Positions 7,644-16,203 are shown, counted from the first letter of the stretch. The stretch: DNA of 64,000 bases from Candidatus Avelusimicrobium luingense (GCA_900315845.1 OOHK01000005.1:1-64000); one strand, 5' to 3'. Notes: a model not told the origin generated them from the sequence alone. Numbers and translations: made by a program.

Positions 7644-7659
7644 CCCCAAGCAGTTGGAG
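7644..7659 (-). repeat. Hairpin with CCAA-CTGC-TTGG core, downstream of tRNA-Val
   Basis: Read in tRNA sense, CTCCAA-CTGC-TTGGGG forms a 6-bp stem (one G-U pair) with loop CTGC. The same loop and inner stem occur downstream of tRNA-Thr at 45491-45512 and 45694-45715 with a different outer stem. Confidence 0.45.
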
Positions 7660-7677
7660 TCGCTTTCAGCCCAAATA

Positions 7678-7703
7678 AAAACCCACCTCTTATGGTGGGT
7701 TTC
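7678..7703 (-). terminator. Terminator after tRNA-Val
   Basis: Hairpin AACCCACC / GGTGGGTT directly after the tRNA in its direction of transcription, followed by TTTTTA. Confidence 0.8.
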
Positions 7704-7706
7704 AAA

Positions 7707-7782
7707 TGGTGGACCGGAAGGGACTCGAACCCCTGACCTCCTGCGTGTAAAGCAGGCGCTCTACCAACTAAGCTACCGATCC
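7707..7782 (-). tRNA. tRNA-Val (anticodon TAC)
   Basis: Full cloverleaf on the minus strand: acceptor GGATCGG / CCGGTCC, D-arm GCTTAGTTGGTAGAGC, anticodon stem CCTGC / GCAGG with loop TTTACAC (anticodon TAC), T-arm GGTTCGAGTCC, and an encoded CCA 3' end (7707-7709). Confidence 0.95.
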
Positions 7783-7847
7783 GTAAAGCGATAATTTATT
7801 ATATCAAATTCGCTTCCACTTATACAACTATTCTTTAGCGCGAGCAA

Positions 7848-8369
7848 TTATTTTTCCGATTTCTCATGGCAACAACCGCAAGCACATGCTTCTACTTTAG
7901 GAGTGGTGCGTTCCCATTCTGCGGCTTCCGGCCCCCATTTATCTTTGACGGCTTGTGGCAATTTGAACAAAATGCTCGTGCATTTAGCCGATACCGTACC
8001 ATCGGGTAAAATTATTTCGCCTTCCACTTGTGCGCGTGAAGATCCGCCTTTAAGCAACCGTCCTACGGCACGCAAAGGTGTATTGGTAGGAGTATTTTGT
8101 TTATAGGTTACTTCCATCTTAAGCGTAACCATTAAATTATTAAAATTGTTGTTGAGCAAAACGGCACGGCCGGATGTTTCGTCCAAAATCGTTGCGATAA
8201 TGCCCCCGTGTACCGTTCCGGGATACGAACAATAATTATCACTTAAGGTAAAAGTTGTTTCTACTTGTTGTTTTTCGTCGTCATTAAACCATTCCAAATG
8301 TAAACCGAACGGATTGTTTTTTCCGCATGCAAAACAATTTAACGAAGTAGGTTGGCGTAATTTTTCCAT
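7848..8369 (-). CDS. PaaI/4HBT-type hotdog thioesterase
   Basis: 173 residues, strong AGGAGG site. A single hotdog domain: NCFACGKNNPFGLHL near residue 10, the helix motif GTVHGGIIATILDE near 55, and strands through residue ~145. This is the fold of acyl-CoA thioesterases that hydrolyse CoA thioesters. Two features are odd: two Cys in the N-terminal CFAC motif, as in the UPF0152/YbgC-like 'NCFxCG' subgroup, and a Cys/His-rich tail (CACGCCHEK) that may bind metal. The substrate cannot be told. It is divergent from the CYTH gene with 45 bases between starts. Confidence 0.8.
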   Translation of the reverse strand: MEKLRQPTSLNCFACGKNNPFGLHLEWFNDDEKQQVETTFTLSDNYCSYPGTVHGGIIATILDETSGRAVLLNNNFNNLMVTLKMEVTYKQNTPTNTPLRAVGRLLKGGSSRAQVEGEIILPDGTVSAKCTSILFKLPQAVKDKWGPEAAEWERTTPKVEACACGCCHEKSEK

Positions 8370-8394
8370 AAATTCCTCCTAACTTATATTATAC

Positions 8395-8408
8395 TTTTTT
8401 GCTACACT
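8395..8408 (+). promoter_or_regulatory. Extended -10 promoter, leaderless start
   Basis: T-tract then TGC-TACACT (-10 at 8403-8408), with six bases to the ATG at 8415 and no ribosome site. Transcription should start at or next to the A of the start codon. Confidence 0.5.
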
Positions 8409-8414
8409 ACCTAT

Positions 8415-9041
8415 ATGAAACATACGGAAATTGAATTTAAGTGGGAGGCAAATTCTCCACGAGCATTTACTAACATGCGTGAAGCGCTTAGTACAACGTG
8501 TGAAAAAATTTCTTTAGCGAAGAAATGGAAAATTGTAGATACTTATTTGGAGACGCCTTCTCAAACATTAACAAAACAACAAATTGCTTTTCGGGTGCGG
8601 CATGTGAATCAAAGTTGGGAAGCCACTTTTAAAACACGTACCGAAATCAAAAACGGAAAAGCTGTCCGGCGCGAAGAAACGCTTGCATTACCTGATGTGA
8701 AAAATATATCGCAAGCATTACGATTTTTACAACATAAGAAAACATGGAAGGGTTTGCAGTTGACCGAATTGCGGCCGATTTTTACGCTCAAAAACCGTCG
8801 GGAAACATATGATATTATCCTACGCAACATGCGGGCCGAACTCGCCTTTGATACTTGCGAACTTAATGTGTGCGGGCGGCGGGTACATTTTAAAGAAATA
8901 GAATTGGAACATAAAAAAGGCTCAGCGATAATTTTTGAAAAATTGGCCGCGCAACTTACACAAACAAGCAAATTAAAACGCGCAGAAATCTCTAAAGTAA
9001 AAACAGCATTTTTATTACTGAAATTATGGGGGGAAAAGTGA
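8415..9041 (+). CDS. CYTH-domain phosphohydrolase/cyclase (CyaB/ThTPase-like)
   Basis: 208 residues. The N-terminus has the CYTH signature ExExK (EIEFKW), followed by pairs of basic and acidic strand residues typical of the triphosphate tunnel: FRVRHVN near 60, TFKTRTEIKNGKAVRREE near 75, ETYDIILR near 135 and KEIELEHKKG near 165. The family binds organic triphosphates with Mg2+; members include class IV adenylyl cyclase, thiamine triphosphatase and inorganic triphosphatase. The substrate is not predictable here. The mRNA appears leaderless. The stop overlaps the start of the next gene (GTGA). Confidence 0.82.
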   Translation: MKHTEIEFKWEANSPRAFTNMREALSTTCEKISLAKKWKIVDTYLETPSQTLTKQQIAFRVRHVNQSWEATFKTRTEIKNGKAVRREETLALPDVKNISQALRFLQHKKTWKGLQLTELRPIFTLKNRRETYDIILRNMRAELAFDTCELNVCGRRVHFKEIELEHKKGSAIIFEKLAAQLTQTSKLKRAEISKVKTAFLLLKLWGEK

Positions 9042-9454
9042 TTGCGGCGCTTGCTCTTTTGTTTAGTTTGATTGCCCCCGGATCCGGACACGCATTGACG
9101 GGAAATTGGACTCAGGCCATTATTATCGGTGCGCTTTTTGCACTTGGTAAAAATGCACTGTTGCCGCTTTGTTTGCGTTTGTTTAAGGTGCAAACATTGC
9201 GTAGCGTTTTGATGTTTTTTTATGCATGTAACTGCTTGCAAATTGTGTTGATTTTTTATGCATGCATCAGTGCATTTTGGTATGGCCTTCAAGCACATGA
9301 AATGTATTTTTTGCGTGCATGTTTAGTGGCAGTTGCCATAATTTTAGTACAGAAAAATACAAAAAATAAATTTATTTTTACGGCACTTTGCGGGCGCGAA
9401 GGAATGTGGGAGTTAATGCAAAAAATGCGTAAATCTCCGACGAGAAAAAAATAA
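9038..9454 (+). CDS. Small membrane protein, TM2/DUF5683-like
   Basis: 138 residues if the GTG at 9038 is used; GGGGGG lies just upstream and the start overlaps the CYTH stop. An ATG at 9026 would add four residues. Three to four hydrophobic segments: ALALLFSLIAPGSGHAL with the GxGH turn, QAIIIGALFALG, and two C-terminal ones. The PGSGHxLTGNWxQA turn resembles TM2/DUF5683 small membrane proteins. The C-terminus is basic. Probably translationally coupled to the CYTH protein; the function is unknown. Confidence 0.7.
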   Translation: MIAALALLFSLIAPGSGHALTGNWTQAIIIGALFALGKNALLPLCLRLFKVQTLRSVLMFFYACNCLQIVLIFYACISAFWYGLQAHEMYFLRACLVAVAIILVQKNTKNKFIFTALCGREGMWELMQKMRKSPTRKK

Positions 9455-9524
9455 TTTTGTTTTTTCTGACGGCAAATAAGAGACTTGATTTTTTTGTGAA
9501 AAATTTTTTAAGACGGAAAAATAG

Positions 9525-9553
9525 TTGCATTTTTTTAGAATTTGTGCTATTAT
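9525..9553 (+). promoter_or_regulatory. Promoter for the H1-like gene
   Basis: TTGCAT (9525-9530), 17-base spacer with a T-tract, TGC-TATTAT (-10 at 9548-9553). Confidence 0.65.
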
Positions 9554-9591
9554 TTTTATGAGGTTAAAACTAATTGTCTTAGGAGAGTAAT

Positions 9592-9819
9592 ATGGCTGTT
9601 AAAAAAACCGTGAAAAAAGTAACAAAAAAAGTCGCCGCTAAAAAACCGGCCAAAAAAGTATGCGCTAAAAAAACCTGCAAAAAAGCGTGTGCTAAAAAAG
9701 TAACCGTCAAGAAAGCCGCTGTAAAAAAGACGGCCAAAAAAGTAACGAAAAAACCGGCCAAAAAAGTAACGAAAAAAGTTGCTAAAAAACCGGCCAAAAA
9801 AGTAGCCAAAAAGAAATAA
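9592..9819 (+). CDS. Histone H1-like Lys/Ala-rich protein
   Basis: 75 residues, AGGAG ribosome site. Almost entirely Lys, Ala, Val, Thr and Pro in imperfect repeats of the form KKPAKKVTKK/KKVAKK, with three Cys in the middle (KVCAKKTCKKACAKK). Such tails resemble eukaryotic H1 and chlamydial Hc proteins and bind DNA or RNA without sequence specificity. It has its own promoter and terminator. The Cys cluster is unusual for H1-like proteins and could allow disulfide or metal cross-linking. A similar repeat tail is fused to ribosomal protein S2 at 60911-61972. Confidence 0.85.
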   Translation: MAVKKTVKKVTKKVAAKKPAKKVCAKKTCKKACAKKVTVKKAAVKKTAKKVTKKPAKKVTKKVAKKPAKKVAKKK

Positions 9820-9833
9820 TTTAGTACCGAAAC

Positions 9834-9873
9834 AAAAAGTACCGCCTGTTGAAAGATAGGCGGTACTTTTTTT
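9834..9873 (+). terminator. Terminator of the H1-like gene
   Basis: AAAAAGTACCGCCT / AGGCGGTACTTTTTTT hairpin with T-run; A-rich on the other side, so it may also serve the minus-strand pilin. Confidence 0.9.
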
Positions 9874-9884
9874 ATGAAAATGCT

Positions 9885-10457
9885 TTATGGTAATTTATAA
9901 GCGCGCCAACTCTCGGACGGCGTAGTAGACGTTCCCTTTTCTATCTTCTCGCAGAACGCACCGGTCCCCGCTGTGTACTTGCTTGAATTTCTCATTTCTC
10001 GGCAGTGCAGTTGGCTCATGTCCGGATAACTCGGATGCCACCAAATACCAAATCCGGCGCAAGCATATTTCCCCGTACTGTAATAGGCCACCACTCCGCC
10101 GGAAGACAAATCGGCCGCGGTTGCATTAAGAACTACGTAGAAGTCTTTTCCGGCACGAGAAGCATCTGTTCCTTGCGTGGATGTACCACATGCGCCGGTT
10201 CCTCCGCCTACGGTGGTTGCTACCGGAGTTAAGGGTAAGTCAATGTCTAATTCGTCAAAATTAGCGGGGTATTTCCCGTTGGCCATGTGATAGGCTTGCG
10301 CTGCTTGGGCCACCGACGAAACAATTTGCTTGAGTTGCGTATTGCGTGATTTCCATACGGCTTTTTGATATTGCGGCAAAGCAACACCTGCCAATATGCC
10401 GATAATCAGTACAACGACTAATAATTCAATAAGTGTAAAGGCTTGGTTGTTTCTCAT
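9885..10457 (-). CDS. Type IV pilin-like protein (copy 1)
   Basis: 190 residues. Class III prepilin signal: short basic leader MRNNQA then [17 protein letters not shown] with Glu5. The residue before the cleavage site is Ala, not Gly as in the other seven copies, which may slow processing. Then [14 protein letters not shown] and a globular domain with LDIDLPLTP, a Cys near residue 110 (GACGTS), SRAGKDF, and Cys pairs near the C-terminus (HCREMRNSS, GAFCEK). The head is most like copy 2 at 15640. It is a single gene with its own ribosome site CAGGAG; nothing nearby encodes pilus machinery. It could be a major pilin, minor pilin or T2SS pseudopilin. Confidence 0.9.
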   Translation of the reverse strand: MRNNQAFTLIELLVVVLIIGILAGVALPQYQKAVWKSRNTQLKQIVSSVAQAAQAYHMANGKYPANFDELDIDLPLTPVATTVGGGTGACGTSTQGTDASRAGKDFYVVLNATAADLSSGGVVAYYSTGKYACAGFGIWWHPSYPDMSQLHCREMRNSSKYTAGTGAFCEKIEKGTSTTPSESWRAYKLP

Positions 10458-10518
10458 GACTAATCTCCTGGTGATCTTTACTACTATAATTATTATAACT
10501 TTTTAACTGCCTATAGCG

Positions 10519-10553
10519 TAAAAAACTCCCCAAGTGAGTAAACTTGGGGAGTT
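10519..10553 (-). terminator. Terminator after the LOG gene
   Basis: AACTCCCCAAGT / ACTTGGGGAGTT hairpin followed on the minus strand by TTTTTACG. Confidence 0.85.
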
Positions 10554-10573
10554 ATAGTTGTCTTAAAACTACT

Positions 10574-11389
10574 TTATTTAATCTTGCAAGATTTGGAAAC
10601 AATTTCCCATGCTTCCTCGGCAGTTTCCACAATGGGGCACAGGTGCGTATCTTCTTGAGAAATGACACCGTACTCGGCAAGTGCTTCTACATTGATGACT
10701 TTTGTCCAAAATTCCTTGCCTACGAGTACCACCGGGATGTTGTTCTTTTTGCCCGTTTGGATAAGCGTTAAGATTTCAAACAATTCATCAAATGTACCGA
10801 ACCCGCCCGGGAACACTACAAATGCTTTTGCGCGCATCACAAAGTGAATTTTGCGGATAGCAAAGTAGTGAAATAAAAACGCCATATTTTTGCAGATATA
10901 GTCGTTGGGGCGTTGTTCGTGCGGCAAGGTAATGTTAAGCCCTACACTTTTACCGCCGTTTTCAAAAGCGCCGCGGTTGGCGGCTTCCATAATCCCGGGG
11001 CCACCGCCGGTAACTACGGCATATTTATCACCGGCTTGTTGGGCGACGATTTTTGCGAAATTACGTGCTTCATCGTAGTATTTAGATAATTTAAGAAGGC
11101 CTTTGGCTGCTTTTAATTGCATTTGAAGTTTTTTATCTTGCGGTTTTTTAGCAAGTTCCGCTTCCAACTTTTTTACGCGTTCTTTGGCTTTGTCGGTTTC
11201 ATAAATGCGGGCGCTGCCAAAGCAAACGATGGTTCGTTCAATATCAAAATATTTAAGGTACAATTCCGGCTTTAATACTTCTAATTCCATGCGGATAGGG
11301 CGCATAACATCGTGCTTTAATAATTCCATATCTTCATACGCTTTAATGTATGAAGAATCGTGCGGAAAAGATTTCGGGTCGATTGCCAT
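10574..11389 (-). CDS. LOG-family (TIGR00730-like) nucleotide-processing protein
   Basis: 271 residues from the ATG at 11389, chosen for the AAGGAG seven bases upstream; a longer frame from 11413 overlaps nothing but lacks a site. A Rossmann fold carries the LOG motifs GGGPGIMEAANRGAF near residue 125 and PGGFGTFDELFE near 205. LOG proteins cleave cytokinin- or purine-type nucleoside 5'-monophosphates, releasing the base. About 100 extra N-terminal residues precede the Rossmann core, including a Lys-rich helix pair (60-100), as in the longer subfamily. It follows dxs by 11 bases and is probably co-transcribed with it. Confidence 0.85.
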   Translation of the reverse strand: MAIDPKSFPHDSSYIKAYEDMELLKHDVMRPIRMELEVLKPELYLKYFDIERTIVCFGSARIYETDKAKERVKKLEAELAKKPQDKKLQMQLKAAKGLLKLSKYYDEARNFAKIVAQQAGDKYAVVTGGGPGIMEAANRGAFENGGKSVGLNITLPHEQRPNDYICKNMAFLFHYFAIRKIHFVMRAKAFVVFPGGFGTFDELFEILTLIQTGKKNNIPVVLVGKEFWTKVINVEALAEYGVISQEDTHLCPIVETAEEAWEIVSKSCKIK

Positions 11390-11400
11390 AAGTTTCTCCT

Positions 11401-13254
11401 TTACTTCATCCAATTTGAAATTTTATCAGCCTGATGTTGCGCGTCCAAATCATACTGTGCGTACAACAAGGCCGATTTACCATGTTCTACAAATTCATCG
11501 GGATATCCTAAGCGCAGTAAATGAAATTTGGCTTGTTTATCCACTAAATACTCGGCGACGGACGAACCGAACCCGCCGGCCAGTACGTTATCTTCTACCG
11601 TTACAATATATTGTGAATTTTTGAGCGCTTCGTCAATAGCATTTGTATCTAACGGTTTAACAAAACGCATATTGACTACACCCGCTTTGATGCCTTTTTC
11701 CGCTAACAATTCGGCGGCTTTTTCGGCGGGGTGCACACGGTTTCCGATAGCAAGAATAGTTACATCTTTGCCTTTTTTAAGCCATATGCCTTTTCCTACC
11801 GGCAACGCTTTAGGTTTATCATCCATGGGTACATTAAAACCCGCGCCGCGCGGATAACGTAATACAAAAGGTGCCTTGGCATCAAACGCGGTTTTGAGTA
11901 AATGCTGAAGTTCGTTTTCATCGGCGGGAGCAGCAATGAGTAGTTGCGGAATTTCGCGTAAGAAACTAATATCAAAAACGCCATGGTGGGTGGGGCCGTC
12001 TTCGCCTACAATGCCTGCGCGGTCTAATGCAAACACAACGGGCAGATTTTGTAAGGCGATATCATGCAAGATTTGGTCAAAGCACCGTTGGGCGAAGGTA
12101 GAGTACAAGGCGACAACAGGCTTTAATCCGTTAGCTGCCAAACCGGCCGCGAACGTAGCGGCGTGTTCTTCGGCAATACCGACATCAAAATAACGAGCCG
12201 GATATTTATCGCGGAAGGCATCCAGGCCGGTTCCTTCGGGCATGGCGGCGGTAATGGCGTTGATTTTTTCATCCTTGTCCGCCAATTTTAAGAGTGCTTT
12301 TGAAAACGCTTGTGTAAAAGAAATACGATCGGACTTGCCTAAACTATCACCCGTTTCCACATCAAAAAGTCCTACTCCGTGAAATTTGGTGGGGGAGTCT
12401 TCAGCGGGTTTGTAACCTTTTCCTTTTTTAGTTACAACGTGTAAAATGACGGGGCCTTTGACATTTTTGACGTTTTCCAATACGTCAATCATGGCGTCTA
12501 TGTCGTTGCCGTTGACCGGGCCGAAATAGCGAAAACCCATTTCTTCAAATAAAGTGCCCGGGAATAAAATAGAACGCGCCCGTTTGGCTAGTTTCGCGGC
12601 ATTGTTGCCCAGTTCGTCAAAGCGTTGTAAGAAGTTGGTGGCTTTTTCTTCGGCGAGTTGGACGTATTTGGTAGTTAAAAGTTTGGTTAAAGCCTTGCCT
12701 AATGCGCCTACGCGTTGAGAAATAAACATTTGGTTATCGTTTAAGATAACTAACAAATCGGTGCGTAATAGGCCGGCATTTTGCATGGCTTCATAGGCCA
12801 TGCCGCCCGTCATACAACCGTCACCCACGACGGCAATAACGCGGTCTTGCGAATGTTGTTGGTCGCGTGCAATCGCCATGCCTAACGCTGCCGAAATGGC
12901 AGTTGAAGCATGGCCGACACCGAAAGTATCAAATTCGCTTTCGTAGCGTTTGGGAAATCCGCTGATTCCGCCTTTGGTGCGTACCTTGGTAAATTCTTTT
13001 TGGCGGCCTGTTAGCAGTTTGTGTGCATAGGCCTGATGCCCGGTATCAAACACGATTTTATCGTCGGGAGTATTAAACACATAATGCAAGGCCGTAATAA
13101 TTTCCACCGCGCCTAAACTGGAGCCTAAATGCCCGCCGTTATGGCTGGCGGTTTGAATAATTTGCTCGCGCAGTTCCTCGCAAAGGGTGGGAAGCAATTC
13201 CCTTTTAATAAGTCGTAAATCGCGGGGAGATTTGATACTGGGAAGAACTTTCAT
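11401..13254 (-). CDS. dxs: 1-deoxy-D-xylulose-5-phosphate synthase
   Basis: 617 residues, normal length. Condenses pyruvate and glyceraldehyde 3-phosphate to DXP with thiamine diphosphate, the first step of the MEP isoprenoid pathway. Visible motifs are HNGGHLGSSLG (near 40), the ThDP site GDGCMTGGMAYEAMQNAG (near 145), and the pyrimidine-domain segments GIAEEHAATFAAG and DRAGIVGEDGPTHHG. It lies nine bases after the prenyl synthetase gene on the same strand, so ispA and dxs form an operon, a common arrangement. Confidence 0.97.
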   Translation of the reverse strand: MKVLPSIKSPRDLRLIKRELLPTLCEELREQIIQTASHNGGHLGSSLGAVEIITALHYVFNTPDDKIVFDTGHQAYAHKLLTGRQKEFTKVRTKGGISGFPKRYESEFDTFGVGHASTAISAALGMAIARDQQHSQDRVIAVVGDGCMTGGMAYEAMQNAGLLRTDLLVILNDNQMFISQRVGALGKALTKLLTTKYVQLAEEKATNFLQRFDELGNNAAKLAKRARSILFPGTLFEEMGFRYFGPVNGNDIDAMIDVLENVKNVKGPVILHVVTKKGKGYKPAEDSPTKFHGVGLFDVETGDSLGKSDRISFTQAFSKALLKLADKDEKINAITAAMPEGTGLDAFRDKYPARYFDVGIAEEHAATFAAGLAANGLKPVVALYSTFAQRCFDQILHDIALQNLPVVFALDRAGIVGEDGPTHHGVFDISFLREIPQLLIAAPADENELQHLLKTAFDAKAPFVLRYPRGAGFNVPMDDKPKALPVGKGIWLKKGKDVTILAIGNRVHPAEKAAELLAEKGIKAGVVNMRFVKPLDTNAIDEALKNSQYIVTVEDNVLAGGFGSSVAEYLVDKQAKFHLLRLGYPDEFVEHGKSALLYAQYDLDAQHQADKISNWMK

Positions 13255-13263
13255 TTTTCCTCC

Positions 13264-14274
13264 TTAATACGTCCGTGTCTTGAAAAATTCAGCCATTTCA
13301 TAGAGCGGCCACAAATTTTTCTTACGGGCGGTTTTCAGGCTGTCTAACGCCTTTTGTGCTTTGGAAATTAACAATTGGGCGTGTTTGCGGCTACCTTCCA
13401 AACCGTACAAACTGACAAATGTAAGTTTGCCGTTTTCGGCGTCGCTGTTAGATTTGCCGAGTTGTTTGGCGGTGGCGGTAACATCCAAAATGTCATCTAC
13501 AATTTGGAACACCAGCCCGATACTGTTGGCATAGGTTTTAATGAGTTTTAAGTCGTTGCCTTTTACGCCGGCCAGTAAGGCGCCCGTTTCCACGCTGCCG
13601 CGGATAAGCGCGCCGGTTTTGTTGGCGTGAATATAATTCAAAATGTTTTCCGGAGTTGTTTCTTTAACAGTGGGGGGCAACATAAAATAGTGCAAGGTCT
13701 TTTTGGCTAACGGTTTAGAGGTTTTGCGGAGTTTATCGGCCCGAAAACTATGCGTATCTTGCGTGTTTACGCCTTCGGCATATACGTCGGCCGTTTGCCC
13801 GCCGACCATACCGGATGCACCCGTGCAGTGTGCAAAATTTAATAAGGCGTTTAACGTATTTTCCGCACCGATAGATTTTACTTTCCCGTTTTGCGCAAAC
13901 ACTTCAAATACGTAGGTTAAAAGTGCGTCGCCCGCGAGCAAAGCCAAATCTTCGCCGAACACTTTGTGGTTGGTGGGTTTGCCGCGGCGCAGATCGTCGT
14001 TATCCATACAAGGCAAATCGTCGTGAATTAAAGAATAGGTGTGGAGCATTTCCGTCGCGCACGCAGCGGGCATAACATCTTGAGCTTTTTTGCCAAAGGC
14101 TTCGGCGGTAGCCATAACGAGGATTGGGCGCACGCGTTTGCCGCCCGCTTGCAAGGAATAGTCCATGGCATCAGTTAAGATTTTCGGTGCGTTAGGAATT
14201 TTGGCGATATATTTAGATAGATTTTTCTCTACCAGTTTAGCCCGTTCTTTTAAGTAAGTATCAAATTTGTTCAT
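13264..14274 (-). CDS. ispA: Farnesyl/geranylgeranyl diphosphate synthase
   Basis: 336 residues from the ATG at 14274 (GGGGAG upstream; a frame from 14304 is open but lacks a site). Condenses IPP with allylic diphosphates. The first Asp-rich motif DDLPCMDNDDLRRGKPT is near residue 85 and the second, DDILD, near 240; GGKRVRP is near 45. The residues before the first motif and the length suit a short-chain (C15) enzyme, but a C20 product is possible. It is the first gene of the ispA-dxs-LOG operon. Confidence 0.92.
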   Translation of the reverse strand: MNKFDTYLKERAKLVEKNLSKYIAKIPNAPKILTDAMDYSLQAGGKRVRPILVMATAEAFGKKAQDVMPAACATEMLHTYSLIHDDLPCMDNDDLRRGKPTNHKVFGEDLALLAGDALLTYVFEVFAQNGKVKSIGAENTLNALLNFAHCTGASGMVGGQTADVYAEGVNTQDTHSFRADKLRKTSKPLAKKTLHYFMLPPTVKETTPENILNYIHANKTGALIRGSVETGALLAGVKGNDLKLIKTYANSIGLVFQIVDDILDVTATAKQLGKSNSDAENGKLTFVSLYGLEGSRKHAQLLISKAQKALDSLKTARKKNLWPLYEMAEFFKTRTY

Positions 14275-14403
14275 AATTTCTCCCCATAAGGTATATACAC
14301 TCATTATACCTTATATAGAAGAAAAAGGGGGGAGAGATTAGGGATAGATATACTTTCTTGTGTCTTTATGGTAAAACCGGAAAGGAAAGACGGAAGTAAG
14401 ATT

Positions 14404-14412
14404 TGCTATACT
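14404..14412 (+). promoter_or_regulatory. Extended -10 promoter, leaderless hydF
   Basis: TGC-TATACT with the -10 box at 14407-14412, exactly six bases before the ATG at 14419. Confidence 0.55.
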
Positions 14413-14418
14413 AAAACT

Positions 14419-15585
14419 ATGGTAAAGACAAATCGGCCTCATATTGGCATTTTCGGAAAAATGAACGTAGGGAAAAGTTCCCTGATTAACGCCCTTACCG
14501 GGCAACATACGGCCGTCGTATCCGAACAACCCGGTACGACAACGGACCCTGTTAAAAAAACGATGGAAATTTTAGGCATTGGCCCGGTGGTACTCATTGA
14601 TACGGCCGGAGTGGATGATACGTCCGACTTGGGTACGCTTCGTATCCAACGCGCGCACGAAGCATTAGATCACGTAGATTTAGCGATACTTGTTTTTGCG
14701 GGAGAATTCGGCCCGTACGACCAAAGTTTAATGGAATCGTGTGTGGCGCGAAAAATTCCGTTTTTCTTTGTACATAATAAGGAAGATATTGAGCCAATGT
14801 CGGTGGATATTCGCGGGGCCGATGTGGTACGTTTTTCGTGTAAAGAGCCCAACGTGGCAGCCGTGTTGGATAAAATCAAACAACTTCTTCCCAAAAGTGC
14901 TTACGCGCAAGATGTGTTATTAGATGATCACGTCCGTCCGGGTGATGAAGTGGTGCTGGTCATTCCCGTAGATTCTTCCGCGCCCGAAGGCCGGCTCATT
15001 TTACCGCAAGTACAAACCATACGTAATTTGCTGGATATCGGCGCGTGGGCGGTGTGCTTAAAAGATACCGAACTGCGCGAATATCTGCAAACGCATACGC
15101 CCAAATTAGTGATTACCGATTCGCAAGTGTTTGAGTATGTAAATGCTGTGGTGCCGACAGAAATTCCGTTAACGAGTTTTAGTATTTTATTCTCGCGCCT
15201 GAAAGGTGATTTTGATATGTATTTGAAAGGGACGCGTACCATTAGCCGCTTGCAAGACGGTGATAAGGTGTTGATTATGGAATCTTGCTCGCACAGCGTC
15301 AATAAATGTGATGATATTGGGCGCACCAAACTGCCTAATTGGTTGCAAAAATTTACCGGAAAAAATTTACAATTTAATGTAATCGCCAGTTTGGACGCTT
15401 TGCCGCCAGATGTAGAAACGTACAAGTTGGCCATCCAATGCGGCGGATGTATGGTTACGCGCACGCAGATTTTACACCGCTTGGAAATGCTCGCACAAAA
15501 GGGCGTGCCTGTTTCCAACTACGGTTTAGCGATTGCCTATTGCAACGGTATCTTTGACCGTGCTACCGAAATTTTTAGGAAATAG
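14419..15585 (+). CDS. hydF: [FeFe]-hydrogenase H-cluster maturation GTPase HydF
   Basis: 388 residues from the ATG at 14419; an upstream ATG at 14368 has no ribosome site, and the family begins close to RPHIGIFGKMNVGKSSL. HydF is the scaffold that carries the diiron subcluster to HydA. Visible are the G1 loop, the TTTDPVKKT switch, DTAG, and the C-terminal cluster site with CSHS (near 298) and QCGGC (near 345). The usual His before CGGC is Gln here. HydG is at 22990; HydE is not in the window, nor is a hydrogenase. The transcript appears leaderless. Confidence 0.92.
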   Translation: MVKTNRPHIGIFGKMNVGKSSLINALTGQHTAVVSEQPGTTTDPVKKTMEILGIGPVVLIDTAGVDDTSDLGTLRIQRAHEALDHVDLAILVFAGEFGPYDQSLMESCVARKIPFFFVHNKEDIEPMSVDIRGADVVRFSCKEPNVAAVLDKIKQLLPKSAYAQDVLLDDHVRPGDEVVLVIPVDSSAPEGRLILPQVQTIRNLLDIGAWAVCLKDTELREYLQTHTPKLVITDSQVFEYVNAVVPTEIPLTSFSILFSRLKGDFDMYLKGTRTISRLQDGDKVLIMESCSHSVNKCDDIGRTKLPNWLQKFTGKNLQFNVIASLDALPPDVETYKLAIQCGGCMVTRTQILHRLEMLAQKGVPVSNYGLAIAYCNGIFDRATEIFRK

Positions 15586-15586
15586 T

Positions 15587-15616
15587 TATTTTTTTTGCTA
15601 GAATTGTACTAACAAT
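15587..15616 (+). promoter_or_regulatory. Pilin promoter, T-tract plus TGn-extended -10
   Basis: Run of eight T followed by TGC-TAGAAT, ~35 bases before the pilin start. The same form (T-tract, TGn, -10 hexamer) precedes several other pilins here. Confidence 0.55.
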
Positions 15617-15639
15617 CATTTACAAAAAAGGAGTTAAAA

Positions 15640-16164
15640 GTGAAACAGAATAATTTCGGCGGTTTTACGCTCATAGAATTACTTGTCGTTGTGCTGATTA
15701 TCGGTATTTTGGCCAGCGTTGCTTTGCCGCAATATAAAAAGGCGGTGTGGAGAAGTAAAAATACGCAGTTAAAAGCATTGGTCAGAAGTGTGTGGGAAGC
15801 CCAAGAAGAATACCATTTGGCCAATGGGGAATATTCTTCCAGTTTTGAGCCGCTATCGGTAGATTTACCGCTTACGCCTAAAGATACTCCGTTTACGGGT
15901 TATGTAACTTGCGGTCCAACCGATACCACCCGGGCTGGTAAAGATTTTGAAATTATTCTCAATTGTAATACAACTGCTTCCGTGTCTACCTTGGGCATGT
16001 GGAAAGAAGGGGAATATCGCGGCCGGGGAATCGTTGCGTTTCCTGATGGGAATATGTATTGTATAGAACCCCAAAGCGATACGTCTCATTTCTGTGCCCA
16101 GATAGAAAAAACCGCTACCGTTTCTCACACGGGGGGCGGACATAACTACTACCTGTTACCTTAA
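15640..16164 (+). CDS. Type IV pilin-like protein (copy 2)
   Basis: 174 residues, GTG start preceded by AAAGGAG. Leader MKQNNFGG, then [17 protein letters not shown] with Glu5, VALPQYKKAVWRSK, and a head with the segment LSVDLPLTPKDT, CGPTDTTRAGKDFEIIL, and Cys near residues 90, 110, 140 and 150. The head closely parallels copy 1 (LPLTP and RAGKDF at the same places), so these two form a subfamily. It is a single-gene unit between hydF and fba with a strong bidirectional terminator after it. Confidence 0.92.
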   Translation: MKQNNFGGFTLIELLVVVLIIGILASVALPQYKKAVWRSKNTQLKALVRSVWEAQEEYHLANGEYSSSFEPLSVDLPLTPKDTPFTGYVTCGPTDTTRAGKDFEIILNCNTTASVSTLGMWKEGEYRGRGIVAFPDGNMYCIEPQSDTSHFCAQIEKTATVSHTGGGHNYYLLP

Positions 16165-16203
16165 CAGAAAATTTTAGTCAGTAGGTTTTATTATGGAGCG
16201 CGT

